Made by a program: the position numbers and the translations under genes. The notes beneath the pieces were generated by a model. The model saw nothing but the letters and a program-made list of their open reading frames with translations, was not told where the DNA came from and searched no databases. A stretch of DNA of 64,000 bases, from assembly GCF_012489685.1 (NCBI RefSeq), contig NC_080042.1, positions 18,800,150-18,864,149 of the forward strand, written 5' to 3'. The DNA comes from Lotus japonicus. Its lineage: Eukaryota > Streptophyta > Magnoliopsida > Fabales > Fabaceae. Below, in pieces: positions 55,191 through 64,000 of this stretch (the stretch's first letter is position 1; every line of letters begins with the position of its first letter).

Positions 55191-57309
55191 TCGGTGACTT
55201 CAATCATCACCATAGCTCACCTTAGTGGCTTTCCCCAATTCCGATAACTCTCAGCAAAGGTCGACTTTTCCCCGTCTTTCGTAAATATTTTCCCCTTCAG
55301 TTTTCCTATACTTAAACATTAATAAAAATGATTTCAATTCAGATTAGTCAGGTTATGAGTTTATTTCTCAAAATCTAGGTTTCCCAAGTCTTTAGTTTAC
55401 AAAATTCTAATCCTTCTACGTTTTCCGAAAACCAACCACCCAAAAGAAGTTTCCCGGGGAAAGTCTAAGTAAACCAACGAATCCCAACAAATGGCTAAGT
55501 CCCAAACCCCTCGTTTGAACTTGCCTAGGGTTGCTCATCCAACCCGAAACATCAAAGATCACCAGATCAATGAATCTCCACTCCGAAGTCGCGTCAAAAC
55601 GCACAATCCAACAAAGCACAACATCACAACATCAGTTCATCAACATAATCAACATCAAAGTAAAGCATAAGTCGAATTGTTCGACGCCTATCATGCATTC
55701 ATAGCTAATATATAGTAAGTTGCCCTAACCTCGAGCTGTTCCAGCTTCGCAAACAAAGTTCTCCTCAAACAATTGCTCTGAGTCTTCCAAAGTTCCCTCA
55801 ACTGAACCTCGGAGAAAAACAAAGCAGAATCCAAACAAAATCGATTAGTTCGATCGCAAAACAATACATAAACGATAGACAAAGCATTAAAGCTTCAGAA
55901 TAGGACAATCAGGTACGAAAAGACAAGTTTTCGAAAACGAAAAACTCCCCCCCCTTAGGAAATAGCCCACGACCATAAGGAGAAAAGAGCTTCGGCTCTT
56001 TTTCTTCGATCAAATCAGTTTACAAGGTAGTTTTAGGGTAAAACTAAGGCAAAGAAACTGTCAGAACAATTTTCGGACAATCGGGCCGAAATACGACTAT
56101 CCAGGGGCATTTTGGTCCAAAATAAAGGCTCAAAACTTCAAAGTTATCAGTTCTGAAAACAAATTTGACAGCAACGATCCTCATGACATCCGTGACAACA
56201 AATCCTAAAGGCACGAAGTCAGATTAAGTCTTTACGACAATAAAGTTTCGAAATGTGAGACAAAAAGAGTTTTGAGTCAATTTTTCAGATCCCGGTCAAA
56301 TGGATCGCAATCAGAGTTTACTGACAGAGGTTTTAGGCTCTTGGGAACATAAGGAACATAACCCAAGCGAGAAATCAGAGAAATCGGACCATTTTAGAAA
56401 AAGCTCAAAACTTAGAGCACAGAAACGGCTTTAGAAACGCAACAGAAACAACAATCAGAGGTAGGAATCGTGTTAGTTACCTTGATACCTAGAAGTAGGG
56501 ACGAACTGCACGAAGATTGGTCAAGATTTCGCGAAAATCTCTCCTCTCCCTCTCTCTCTACAATTCTCGGCCAAATGAGTGAAAATGAAGAAGATATTTG
56601 CTTTTTCGCGCTATTTATAGGCGGGCGAAATCGCGGGAAAATGAAAATTTCGCGATTCCGATTTTTGCAGCACGTTCACCGTGGAATTCTAAGAGAGATT
56701 CTAGCGTCAGAATTCCAGAACTCAAAACAAATATCTAGGATTTGGGAAAAACGATATCGAAAAACTCAAAAGCGGTGTCGGTTAATCTGCCCCGAAAAAC
56801 TACTTTTTGCTGTGATGCTCAGACGACAAAACTTCCAACAGAAGAAAGATTGGAAATGTCGAAACAAGTCTGGCAACGCGGACGGAATCTTCGTTAGAAG
56901 TCTCGAATAGAAAAAGTCTTCATCCATTGCTCGAAAATAGGGTTTCGAAGCAAAGAAATTAGCGTCGGCGGACATCCGAAAAGTGAAACCTATCGTGCGT
57001 ACAGTCCAGAGTTCCGAAATGAAACGTTGGTCGATGGAAAATAAAGAGAATCTTTAAATTTTCCGAGAGTTCGAAATCTCACTCAAAACGTTGCTTTAAG
57101 AGCGAAATAGCCTATTCTGGACACGCTCGCCCTAAGGCAAGTGTGCAGACGACTCGCACTAACTCCGAAAACGACTACGCAACATTCCTCAAGCAATTCC
57201 TGAACTTTCTTCTTCATTAATATTCCTCAAATATCAAACTCCTGTCACGCTTACACTGATCCTACGCGTGAGTCGGAAACTAGCTTGTTCTGAAAATTCA
57301 GGTCTTACA

Positions 57310-57330
57310 ATACTCCCCTCCAAAAAGAAA
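57310..57330 (-). other. Polypurine tract region
   Basis: The minus strand reads TTTTTGGAGGGGAGTAT directly before the LTR start TGTAAGACC, between the pol stop and the 3' LTR. Confidence 0.75.
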
Positions 57331-57346
57331 GTTTCGTCCTCGAAAC

Positions 57347-60136
57347 TCAGAGTTCAGCAAAAAGTCCGGGGTACAATTCCTTAATCTTATCTTCCAATTC
57401 CCATGTAGCATCCCCCGTATCCTTGTTCCATATCACCTTTACCAACGGAATCTGCTTTCCCCTCAGCTGTTTCACCCTTCTATCCCCAATACTCACTGGC
57501 GGTGTCTCAAAAGTCAAATCATCCTTCAGTTCAACGTTGTCTGGCACGATCACATGAGTCGGGTCTGGAATGTACTTCCTCAACTGCGACACATGAAATA
57601 CATCATGAATGTTGGAAAGAAATGGTGGTAGTGCAATCTGATACGCAACTGGTCCAACACGTCGAGTGATTTGATAAGGCCCAATAAACTTTGGCGCAAG
57701 CTTCCTTGACTTAATAGCTCGTCCAACCCCCGTAGTCTGAGTAACTCGTAGAAACACATGGTCACCTTCCTCAAACTCTAGGGTTCTACGTCTCTGATCA
57801 GCATAACTCTTCTGTCTGCTCTGTGAAGCTCTCATCTGTTCTCTGATCTGCTTAACCTTCTCCGTCGTCTGTTGCAGCATTTCTGGCCCAATCAACAAAC
57901 TCTCCCCATCTTGATACCAACACAACGGTGTCCTACACTTTCGACCATACAAAGCTTCATACGGTGCCATCCCAATGCTCGCATGGAAACTATTGTTGTA
58001 GGTGAATTCAACCAGTGGCAGAAGATCATCCCAGCTTCCTCTGTTATCTAGCACACAAGCCCGTAGTAGATCCTCTAGCGACTGAATAGTTCTCTCTGTT
58101 TGCCCATCCGTTTGTGGATGATACGCCGAACTCAACCTCAGTTTGGTTCCTAACGCATCATGAAGAGCTCCCCAAAAGTGCGAAGTAAACTTTGGATCCC
58201 GATCAGACACAATACTTGTCGGAACCCCATGTAGTCTCACAATCTCCGCCACATAGATCTCAGCCAACTTCTCCACATTGTAGGTAGTTCTCACTGGTAG
58301 GAAATGCGCTGACTTGGTCAAACGATCCACAATCACCCAAATCGAATCGTGTCTCTTCTGTGTTCTTGGCAAAGCCACCACAAAATCCATGGATATACTA
58401 TCCCATTTCCATTCTGGCACGTCTAAGCTCTGTAGCATACCAGCAGGTCTTTGATGCTCTACCTTTGCCTTCTGACAAGTCAAACATGCAGCTACATACT
58501 CGGCCACTTGTTTCTTCATTCCTGGCCACCAGAAATTCAGCTTCAAATCTCGATACATCTTGGTCATTCCCGGATGAATACTCCATTTGCTCTTGTGCCC
58601 TTCATCCATGATCAGCCTTCTCAATTCTGGATTATTGGGTACACACACTCTGTCCTTGCATCTTAAGATATCGTCAGTTCCGATCTTGAATTCCGGGTCT
58701 TTCCCTTGAATCACTAAGTTCCTCTTCTCCAGCAGAAACTCATCTTGCAGTTTTTGCTCTCTAATCTCTTCCATCAGTCCACTGGCAATTCTGATCATAC
58801 CGAACTTCAACTTTCCCTCAGACGGTGTCACACCTAGACTCATATCTCGAAATTGTTCCAGTAACTCCAGCTCTTTAACCATCATTGACGAGACATGCAT
58901 CTTTCTGCTCAAAGCATCAGCAACTACATTCGCCTTCCCAGGGTGATATTGCAACGTAAACTCATAGTCTTTGATGAACTCCATCCATCTTCGTTGCCTC
59001 ATGTTCAGCTCCTTCTGATCAAACAAGTATTTAAGGCTCTTGTGATCGCTAAATATCGTGAAAGTACAACCATAGAGGTAATGCCTCCAGATCTTCAGCG
59101 CAAACACAATGGCAGCTAACTCCAAATCGTGAGTCGGGTAGTTCCTCTCATGCGTCTTCAACTGTCTCGAAGCATACGCCACCACTTTTCGATGTTGCAT
59201 CAGCACACATCCCAAGCCTTGATACGAAGCATCACAATAAACCTCATAAGGTTCCTCCGGTCGCGGCAAAATAAGCACAGGTGACATCGTCAATCGTTCC
59301 TTCAGAGTCTGAAAACTTGATTCACACGCCTCAGTCCATGCAAAAGGTTGATCCTTCCTCGTCAGTTGAGTCAAAGGTCCAACGATCTTGGCAAATCCCT
59401 CAATGAAGCGTCTATAGTATCCAGCCAAACCCACAAAACTTCTGATTTCTGTCACTGTCTTCGGTTGCTCCCAAGCCAAAACAGTCTCCACTTTCGCCGG
59501 ATCCACAGCTATGCCTTCCTTTGAGATAACGTGGCCTAAGAAATTAACTTCCTCCAGCCAGAATTCACACTTGGAAGGGTTCGCATGCAGCTTCTTCTCT
59601 CTCAACACTTGTAAAACTTGTCGCAAATGTCCTTCATGTTCCTTTGCGTCCTTCGAATATATCAATATATCATCGATAAACACCACCACAAACCGATCTA
59701 AGAACTCATGAAAGATGCGGTTCATGTAATCCATGAAAACAGCAGGTGCATTTGTCACTCCAAACGGCATCACTAGGTACTCGTAGTGTCCGTAGCGTGT
59801 TCTGAATGCAGTCTTCGGTATATCCTCAGTCTTCACTCTGATCTGATGATAACCTGACTTTAAATCTATCTTCGAAAATACAGCAGCCCTTCGCAACTGA
59901 TCCATCAAATCATCTATCCTCGGCAACGGGTATCTGTTCTTGATCGTCGCCTTGTTCAGTTGTCGATAATCCACACACAATCTCGACCTTCCGTCTTTCT
60001 TCTTAACTAACAACACTGGCGCTCCCCACGGTGAAACACTTGGTCGAATGAATCCTTTTGCCGAAAGATCCTCCAACTGAGATTTCAACTCCGCTAACTC
60101 CGCAGGTGCCATACGGTAAGGTGCAATCGAAATCGG
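57347..60136 (-). CDS. Tekay-type pol: RT, RNase H, integrase, chromodomain
   Basis: Open from the codon after the TGA at 60137 to the stop at 57347. Residues are numbered from the Met at 60112. RT carries [35 protein letters not shown] and the catalytic FIDD at 145-148. RNase H ([23 protein letters not shown]) covers about 290-400. Integrase has its zinc-binding segment at about 500-545 and core motifs [17 protein letters not shown] and HPQTDGQTE at about 575-690. [10 protein letters not shown] follows, and a C-terminal chromodomain (about 865-921: [13 protein letters not shown] ... [17 protein letters not shown]). No internal stops and no missing catalytic residue seen. It was probably one polyprotein with gag-pro before the nonsense mutation. 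Confidence 0.94.
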   Translation of the reverse strand, partial: PISIAPYRMAPAELAELKSQLEDLSAKGFIRPSVSPWGAPVLLVKKKDGRSRLCVDYRQLNKATIKNRYPLPRIDDLMDQLRRAAVFSKIDLKSGYHQIRVKTEDIPKTAFRTRYGHYEYLVMPFGVTNAPAVFMDYMNRIFHEFLDRFVVVFIDDILIYSKDAKEHEGHLRQVLQVLREKKLHANPSKCEFWLEEVNFLGHVISKEGIAVDPAKVETVLAWEQPKTVTEIRSFVGLAGYYRRFIEGFAKIVGPLTQLTRKDQPFAWTEACESSFQTLKERLTMSPVLILPRPEEPYEVYCDASYQGLGCVLMQHRKVVAYASRQLKTHERNYPTHDLELAAIVFALKIWRHYLYGCTFTIFSDHKSLKYLFDQKELNMRQRRWMEFIKDYEFTLQYHPGKANVVADALSRKMHVSSMMVKELELLEQFRDMSLGVTPSEGKLKFGMIRIASGLMEEIREQKLQDEFLLEKRNLVIQGKDPEFKIGTDDILRCKDRVCVPNNPELRRLIMDEGHKSKWSIHPGMTKMYRDLKLNFWWPGMKKQVAEYVAACLTCQKAKVEHQRPAGMLQSLDVPEWKWDSISMDFVVALPRTQKRHDSIWVIVDRLTKSAHFLPVRTTYNVEKLAEIYVAEIVRLHGVPTSIVSDRDPKFTSHFWGALHDALGTKLRLSSAYHPQTDGQTERTIQSLEDLLRACVLDNRGSWDDLLPLVEFTYNNSFHASIGMAPYEALYGRKCRTPLCWYQDGESLLIGPEMLQQTTEKVKQIREQMRASQSRQKSYADQRRRTLEFEEGDHVFLRVTQTTGVGRAIKSRKLAPKFIGPYQITRRVGPVAYQIALPPFLSNIHDVFHVSQLRKYIPDPTHVIVPDNVELKDDLTFETPPVSIGDRRVKQLRGKQIPLVKVIWNKDTGDATWELEDKIKELYPGLFAEL

Positions 60137-61765
60137 TCAAGTTCCTGGTACAATGTCGATCACAAACTCCACATCGCGTACAGGCGGCAGTCCAGGTACA
60201 TCTCCAGGAAAAACATCCGCAAAATCTCGAACCACCGGAATACCTTGAATATCCGATTCCTTCTTCCCCTCCAGACTTAGCAATGAAAAGTACTTCTGAG
60301 TGCCCTCGCTCAACGATGCACTAATGTGGTTAATAGAAAGATACTCGAAAAGATCCGAGTCCGGGAACACCACTTTCTTTCGACTACAGTCCAAAAGACA
60401 ATGGTAGTGGGATAGCCAATCCATCCCGAGGATTACATCTAGGTTTTTAAGGGGTAGACATACTAGGTTAGCATGGAAAGTTCTATCTTTATATACTACT
60501 GAACAGTGCATGCATGCGGCATTAGCAATTAGAGTCCTAGCAGGTGTAGTTACCATAAGATCAAAACTCAAAGTAGTAATAGGCAGATGCAGTCTTGATA
60601 CGCAATCCTTAGAGACAAATGAATGAGTTGCACCAGAATCAAAGAGTACAGTTAGAAGATTACCGTCAATTTCACATTCTCCTCTGATCAAACCATCAGC
60701 TCCTTCAGCCTCTTCTCCATCCATGGTATACACTCTTCCCTTCGCCACTGGGCGCTTCCCACTAACAGCATTCACAGACGGTTCAACCTTCGGTGCCTTG
60801 CATTCCGTAGCCAGATGCCCAGATTTATTGCAGTTGTAGCATCTTGGTGGCCTCGTGCAATTGTTGGCATAGTGTCCCGTTCCTCCACAACGGAAACAAG
60901 TCACTTCACGATTTGGGGTACGGCTTCCCGACCCTCCTGAAGTAGCAGCAGCCATAGGCTTGTAAGATCCCGGGGTAAACTCTCTCCCCGCAGGACGTTG
61001 ATATGGCTTCCTCGCCTGAAACCTCCCTTTTCCCTGAAAACTCTGTGGTGCCGACCTCACCGGTCCTCCTGTTCCAGCCCTGTTGTATCTCCGATTCTTC
61101 ATCAATTCCACCTCAGTTGCCTTCTCAACCAATGCCTGGAATCTCATGATCCCCAATGGTCTCACCGAATCTTCAATATCAGGCCTCAATCCCCTCACAA
61201 ATCTCTTGCACATGTAGGGTTCATCAACTTGATCACGGAAAAACCGAAAGTACTTTGCCAGAGACTCTAACTTGGCAGCATACTCCGGAATGGTCATGCT
61301 TCCTTGTTTCAGAGTCAGAAACTGTGATTCACGCTCGTCACGAGCACTGTCTGGGAAATACTTCTCGAGAAAAGTTGTTCGAAAAGATTTCCAGTTCACC
61401 TCCACATGATTTGCCTCCATCATTCCTCTGGCGCCTCTCCACCAGTATTCAGCATCTCCCAACAACAGATAGGTTGCCAGCCCCACTTTGGCTCCCTCAG
61501 CAGTCTGTAACACTCTGAAGATCTTCTCAATCTCCTCTATCCAGAGTTCCGCTTTGTCCGGGTCAGTACCCCCCGAAAACTTAGGCGGATCCTGTCTCCT
61601 GAAGTCATTCAAACCTTTGTTCTGATCCAGAGTCGCCTCCCTCTGACGCTGGTGTTGATCACGCGCTTCCTCAGCAGCACGTCTCAAAGCATTGTCATTC
61701 GCTTGGTTAGTCATTGCCTGGGCCATAGTGGCCATCATCTCTGCTAGCTGATTCGTGTTCACCAT
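60137..61765 (-). CDS. Tekay-type gag-protease, 542 aa, ends at in-frame TGA
   Basis: MVNTNQLAEMM start, about 200 nt after the primer-binding site. The capsid region has FSGGTDPDKAELWIEEIEK (63-81), DAEYWWRGAR and the retrotransposon-Gag helices (about 70-220). A basic linker and two CCHC knuckles follow (290-303, 309-322). Aspartic protease VLFDSGATHSF (D376) with ILGMDWLSHY comes next. The last residues (FVIDIVPGT) precede a TGA where related polyproteins continue in frame; pol is in the same frame right after. The simplest view is a single GGA-to-TGA mutation, though TGA readthrough cannot be excluded. Confidence 0.94.
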   Translation of the reverse strand: MVNTNQLAEMMATMAQAMTNQANDNALRRAAEEARDQHQRQREATLDQNKGLNDFRRQDPPKFSGGTDPDKAELWIEEIEKIFRVLQTAEGAKVGLATYLLLGDAEYWWRGARGMMEANHVEVNWKSFRTTFLEKYFPDSARDERESQFLTLKQGSMTIPEYAAKLESLAKYFRFFRDQVDEPYMCKRFVRGLRPDIEDSVRPLGIMRFQALVEKATEVELMKNRRYNRAGTGGPVRSAPQSFQGKGRFQARKPYQRPAGREFTPGSYKPMAAATSGGSGSRTPNREVTCFRCGGTGHYANNCTRPPRCYNCNKSGHLATECKAPKVEPSVNAVSGKRPVAKGRVYTMDGEEAEGADGLIRGECEIDGNLLTVLFDSGATHSFVSKDCVSRLHLPITTLSFDLMVTTPARTLIANAACMHCSVVYKDRTFHANLVCLPLKNLDVILGMDWLSHYHCLLDCSRKKVVFPDSDLFEYLSINHISASLSEGTQKYFSLLSLEGKKESDIQGIPVVRDFADVFPGDVPGLPPVRDVEFVIDIVPGT

Positions 61766-61982
61766 CGTCTGTTAGCCCCAAGAAAACGGTTAGTCCTACT
61801 CGTAGAATAGCACCAAAGCTACTCCATATAATTAAGTAATAATAATACAATCAATTAGAACGAAAAAAAAAAATCGTTCTGCAGACAATCAATTTTCACT
61901 CTTTGCAGAGTCACACAACCTAGCACAGAAGACCTATTCCCCAAAGACTCCCAAAAGACTCGACTAAGCTCTGATACCACAA
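61766..61982 (-). other. Leader and primer-binding site of the Tekay-type element
   Basis: The minus strand at 61979-61968 reads TGGTATCAGAGC, complementary to initiator-Met tRNA, three bases after the 5' LTR end (61983). About 200 nt of leader precede the gag ATG. A run of nine or more A on + (61864-61873) is the only other feature. Confidence 0.92.
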
Positions 61983-62448
61983 TGTAACACCCCGAATTCC
62001 AGGTGTCACTTTAGTAACCAAAAATAAACTTTACGCGGAAAACAGGTAATTTTTTTTTGTTTCTTTCCTTTAAATCAAAGCGATAAAGAAGTAGAGACAA
62101 CACCCAACAACTAAACTAACTGATATACAAATATATACATCTGTACAGCCTCGGCTGCACTCCATGTCACGCGAAGCCGCAGTGACTCCAAAGTAGTACG
62201 CCCGCAGGCAAATATACAACCCAGAACTGTGAGAAAAAGTATCAAAATACAGTTATCCAAGAGAAAGTCGGCACTCAAAAATGGCCTGAAAGGAAGACCC
62301 CTATACTCCGACAGACTCTCTGTGATCCTTCTCAAAAGAACCACACAAAAAGCCACACATCGGAACCTACCCTGTCCCAAAAAGAAACTGACGATCAGAG
62401 CTCTACACAAAAAATGTCGCTAATCCTAACCTACCCTCCCAGCTCGGC

Positions 62449-63153
62449 TCACCAATCCTCCTCCTCCTCATCGCTACTCGGCGAGTAGCTCTCCCCACTG
62501 CTCTCGGAGTCAGAGTCGGAATCCACCGTAATCATCTCGGTGTCCAAATCCATAACCTCCCTCCTCACTGTCCTGCGCACCGCCCTAGTCGAGCCGGTCT
62601 CCACATCCACCTCTCCTGTGAGAACTTCCTCCTCCTCCACCCTCATCAAGGGGTCCACACGGTAGCCGTGCGGTGAAGAGAAAGATAAGAGACGTGAGAC
62701 AGATGGGACAACAGACTCCCTCCTCGGCTGTACGAGCCTAGAGGACGACGCCACGTCGGTAGAAGCGATGGCAGTAGCCGGAGGTGGCACAACAGATATA
62801 GCAGTAGCAGCAGCAGGCTCGATCTCCTCTGGGTCCTCCTCAACAGAAGGTGAAGTCGGAGGTGGTGCAGGTGGTGCATGTCCAGTGCCTGGTCCACAAT
62901 GAACTGAGGGCGGCAAGTCAAAACTCAGCTCCATACGCCGTAGCACTCCGCTCGTCAGGCGTCCTCGCTCATCCGTCCGGTCCTCCATGATCCTTCCCCT
63001 ATACGTCGCCCGGTGACCAGCTACATCGATCACCCAAGCGGTGGGGGCATCCCTATCCAACAACTCATATCTGATCCCCCCCGAGGGAGAGACCGTCGAG
63101 AACCAGTCGGCCATCGACATCTGGCAGCAGGCCGACCGCCCAAAGACAAACAT
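62449..63153 (-). CDS. LTR-encoded ORF of unknown function (5' LTR copy)
   Basis: Same 234 residues as 53794-54498; the single base change between the two copies (near 63059) leaves the protein unchanged. In this copy it would sit at the start of the element's transcript, upstream of the primer-binding site and gag. See the 3' LTR copy for features. Confidence 0.5.
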   Translation of the reverse strand: MFVFGRSACCQMSMADWFSTVSPSGGIRYELLDRDAPTAWVIDVAGHRATYRGRIMEDRTDERGRLTSGVLRRMELSFDLPPSVHCGPGTGHAPPAPPPTSPSVEEDPEEIEPAAATAISVVPPPATAIASTDVASSSRLVQPRRESVVPSVSRLLSFSSPHGYRVDPLMRVEEEEVLTGEVDVETGSTRAVRRTVRREVMDLDTEMITVDSDSDSESSGESYSPSSDEEEEDW

Positions 63154-63357
63154 ACAAACAAAGCCAAGGCGCTCGGGTCAACTCACAGCAATAAGTACAT
63201 ATACACACAACATGTGACAGGGTATATATATAAGTTGTTATATAAGCATATAAGTAATCCTAGCATGTTATGGCTCTAACATTGCTTCAATAAACAAACA
63301 GCACACAGTCTCAGTCAGCATGAATGTATGCGTGAAATGCACAATATGAATCCGGAT

Positions 63358-63861
63358 TTGTGACGCGTTCCCGTTCGCCACAAGTGAAGCATTTTCACTA
63401 TGGATGGACCATTCCCGTTATCCATCCTGGATGAAATCCATCCTGGATGAACCATTCCCGTTATTCATCCTTGGTGAACCATTCCCGTTATTCACCGAAT
63501 GATGAACCATTCCCGTTATTCATCATTTATGCAAGGTGAACCATTCCCGTTATTCACCATGATATGCACAGGTGAACCATTCCCGTTATTCACCCGATTG
63601 AATGCAACGTGGTTAGCCAAACAACGGATCGTCCTTACCACGAAAGTGTCTAGCTCACAACCCAATCTCAACCAAACCCAATGAGTTAGTGTCGGTCAAT
63701 ACAACACAACTCGGAGTAAGTGTCGGTCAATACAACACAACTCCAACAAGAAAACACAAGGGTCTAGTGTCGGTCAGTACAACACAGCCCAAACAACAAG
63801 AGCACTAGGTGTCGGTCAATACAACACGGCTCCACAACACTCCCCAAGAGTACTAGAGTAC
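63358..63861. repeat. Hairpin arrays A and B, 5' LTR copy
   Basis: Identical to 54703-55190 apart from a 16-bp duplication of a GGATGAA/TCCATCC segment next to the first hairpins of array A. That adds an extra stem without the conserved loop. Confidence 0.9.
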
Positions 63862-64000
63862 TCGGTGACTTCAATCATCACCATAGCTCACCTTAGTGGC
63901 TTTCCCCAATTCCGATAACTCTCAGCAAAGGTCGACTTTTCCCCGTCTTTCGTAAATATTTTCCCCTTCAGTTTTCCTATACTTAAACATTAATAAAAAT

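Larger units (their letters stand above)
53328..57309 (-). repeat. 3' LTR of the Tekay-type element (3982 bp)
   Basis: TGTAACACCCCGAATTCC to AGGTCTTACA (TGTAA/TTACA ends). In transcription direction it carries: U3 with two hairpin families (55190-54703), a TATATATA box (54577-54568), a 234-codon ORF (54498-53794) and the 3' terminus. 55200-57300 is non-coding U3 sequence in which I see nothing further. Confidence 0.94.
42948..64000 (-). mobile_element. Second SIRE/Maximus-type element, interrupted, runs off window
   Basis: Minus-strand order from the right: gag (cut at 53327 by a Tekay-type element), protease/integrase, RT/RNase H, env-like gene, a spacer carrying an antisense ORF, polypurine tract and 3' LTR at the left. 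The beginning of gag and the 5' LTR must lie beyond 64000. Two frameshifts in gag-pol make it defective. The left boundary (TGAAGG at 42948) is inferred from similarity to the LTR fragment at 40845. Confidence 0.85.
53328..64000 (-). mobile_element. Tekay-type Ty3/gypsy chromovirus, nearly intact, runs off window
   Basis: Left (3') LTR 53328-57309, polypurine tract, pol with chromodomain, gag-pro, leader, initiator-Met primer-binding site, and right (5') LTR from 61983 to the window edge. The two LTRs, over about 2000 shared bases, differ at three positions and one 16-bp duplication, so the insertion is very young. Two CCHC knuckles, protease fused to gag, RT-RNase H-integrase-chromodomain order and a 4-kb LTR fit the Tekay/Del clade. 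A single in-frame TGA (60137-60139) splits the polyprotein. The candidate target duplication is TATGC (53323-53327). Confidence 0.94.
61983..64000 (-). repeat. 5' LTR of the Tekay-type element (cut by window end)
   Basis: Matches 53328-55329 with offset 8655, then 8671 after a 16-bp tandem duplication in the hairpin array (about 63427-63442). Substitutions: two near 62133-62143 and one near 63059. Expected to end near 65980. Confidence 0.94.

Overview
This is nuclear DNA of a flowering plant. It has GT-AG introns, plant LTR retrotransposons (Ty3/gypsy chromovirus, Tekay-type, and Ty1/copia SIRE/Maximus-type), hAT elements, LINE and SINE debris, and a recognisable plant translin-associated factor X gene. 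The AT-rich background, the env-bearing SIRE/Maximus elements and the LINE tails fit a legume (Fabaceae). That is inference, and I cannot name the species.

Host genes are few. The only complete one I can reconstruct is a seven-exon TRAX homologue on the minus strand (5344-9581, 276 aa). The other is a family of armadillo-repeat (ARM) genes in a direct segmental duplication. Copy 1 (17522-18849) has a nonsense codon near its N-terminus and a C-terminal frameshift. Copy 2 (34164-37595) is clearly dead and is split by a 2-kb solo LTR. No bacterial-type features, rRNA, tRNA genes or CRISPR arrays are present.

Layout. 1-4870: 3' part of a chromovirus on the + strand, split in its reverse-transcriptase catalytic region by a complete 1.9-kb non-autonomous LTR element (304-2241, 5-bp target duplication). 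5191-9581: TRAX, with a 74-bp tandem duplication in the 3' UTR and a decayed hAT element in the last intron. 9.6-15.9 kb: gene-poor, with a LINE tail, a 1440-bp solo LTR (11597-13036) and an array of CCGAG/CTCGG hairpins (15525-15850). 15886-16572: a hAT element with an 8-bp target duplication carrying what looks like a gene fragment. 16.6-38.6 kb: the duplicated ARM region, expanded by a LINE-like fragment, a complete 9509-bp SIRE/Maximus-type element (24180-33688) and a solo Tekay-type LTR (34941-36941). 38.2-64 kb: a nest of alternating Tekay-type and SIRE-type insertions. The youngest is a nearly intact Tekay-type element (53328 to beyond the window) inserted in the gag of a second SIRE-type element (42948 to beyond the window).

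Within the elements the coding order is the expected one: Ty1/copia gag, protease, integrase, RT, RNase H, then an env-like ORF; Ty3/gypsy gag, protease, RT, RNase H, integrase, chromodomain. The most unusual parts are: (i) two families of short hairpins with constant loops and covarying stems in the Tekay-type LTR, upstream of a TATA box and an intact 234-codon LTR-encoded ORF; (ii) an antisense coiled-coil ORF with its own TATA box and poly(A) signal between the env-like gene and the 3' LTR of the second SIRE-type element; (iii) a UAG stop in the CAATTA (CARYYA) readthrough context between pol and the env-like ORF of the first SIRE-type element.
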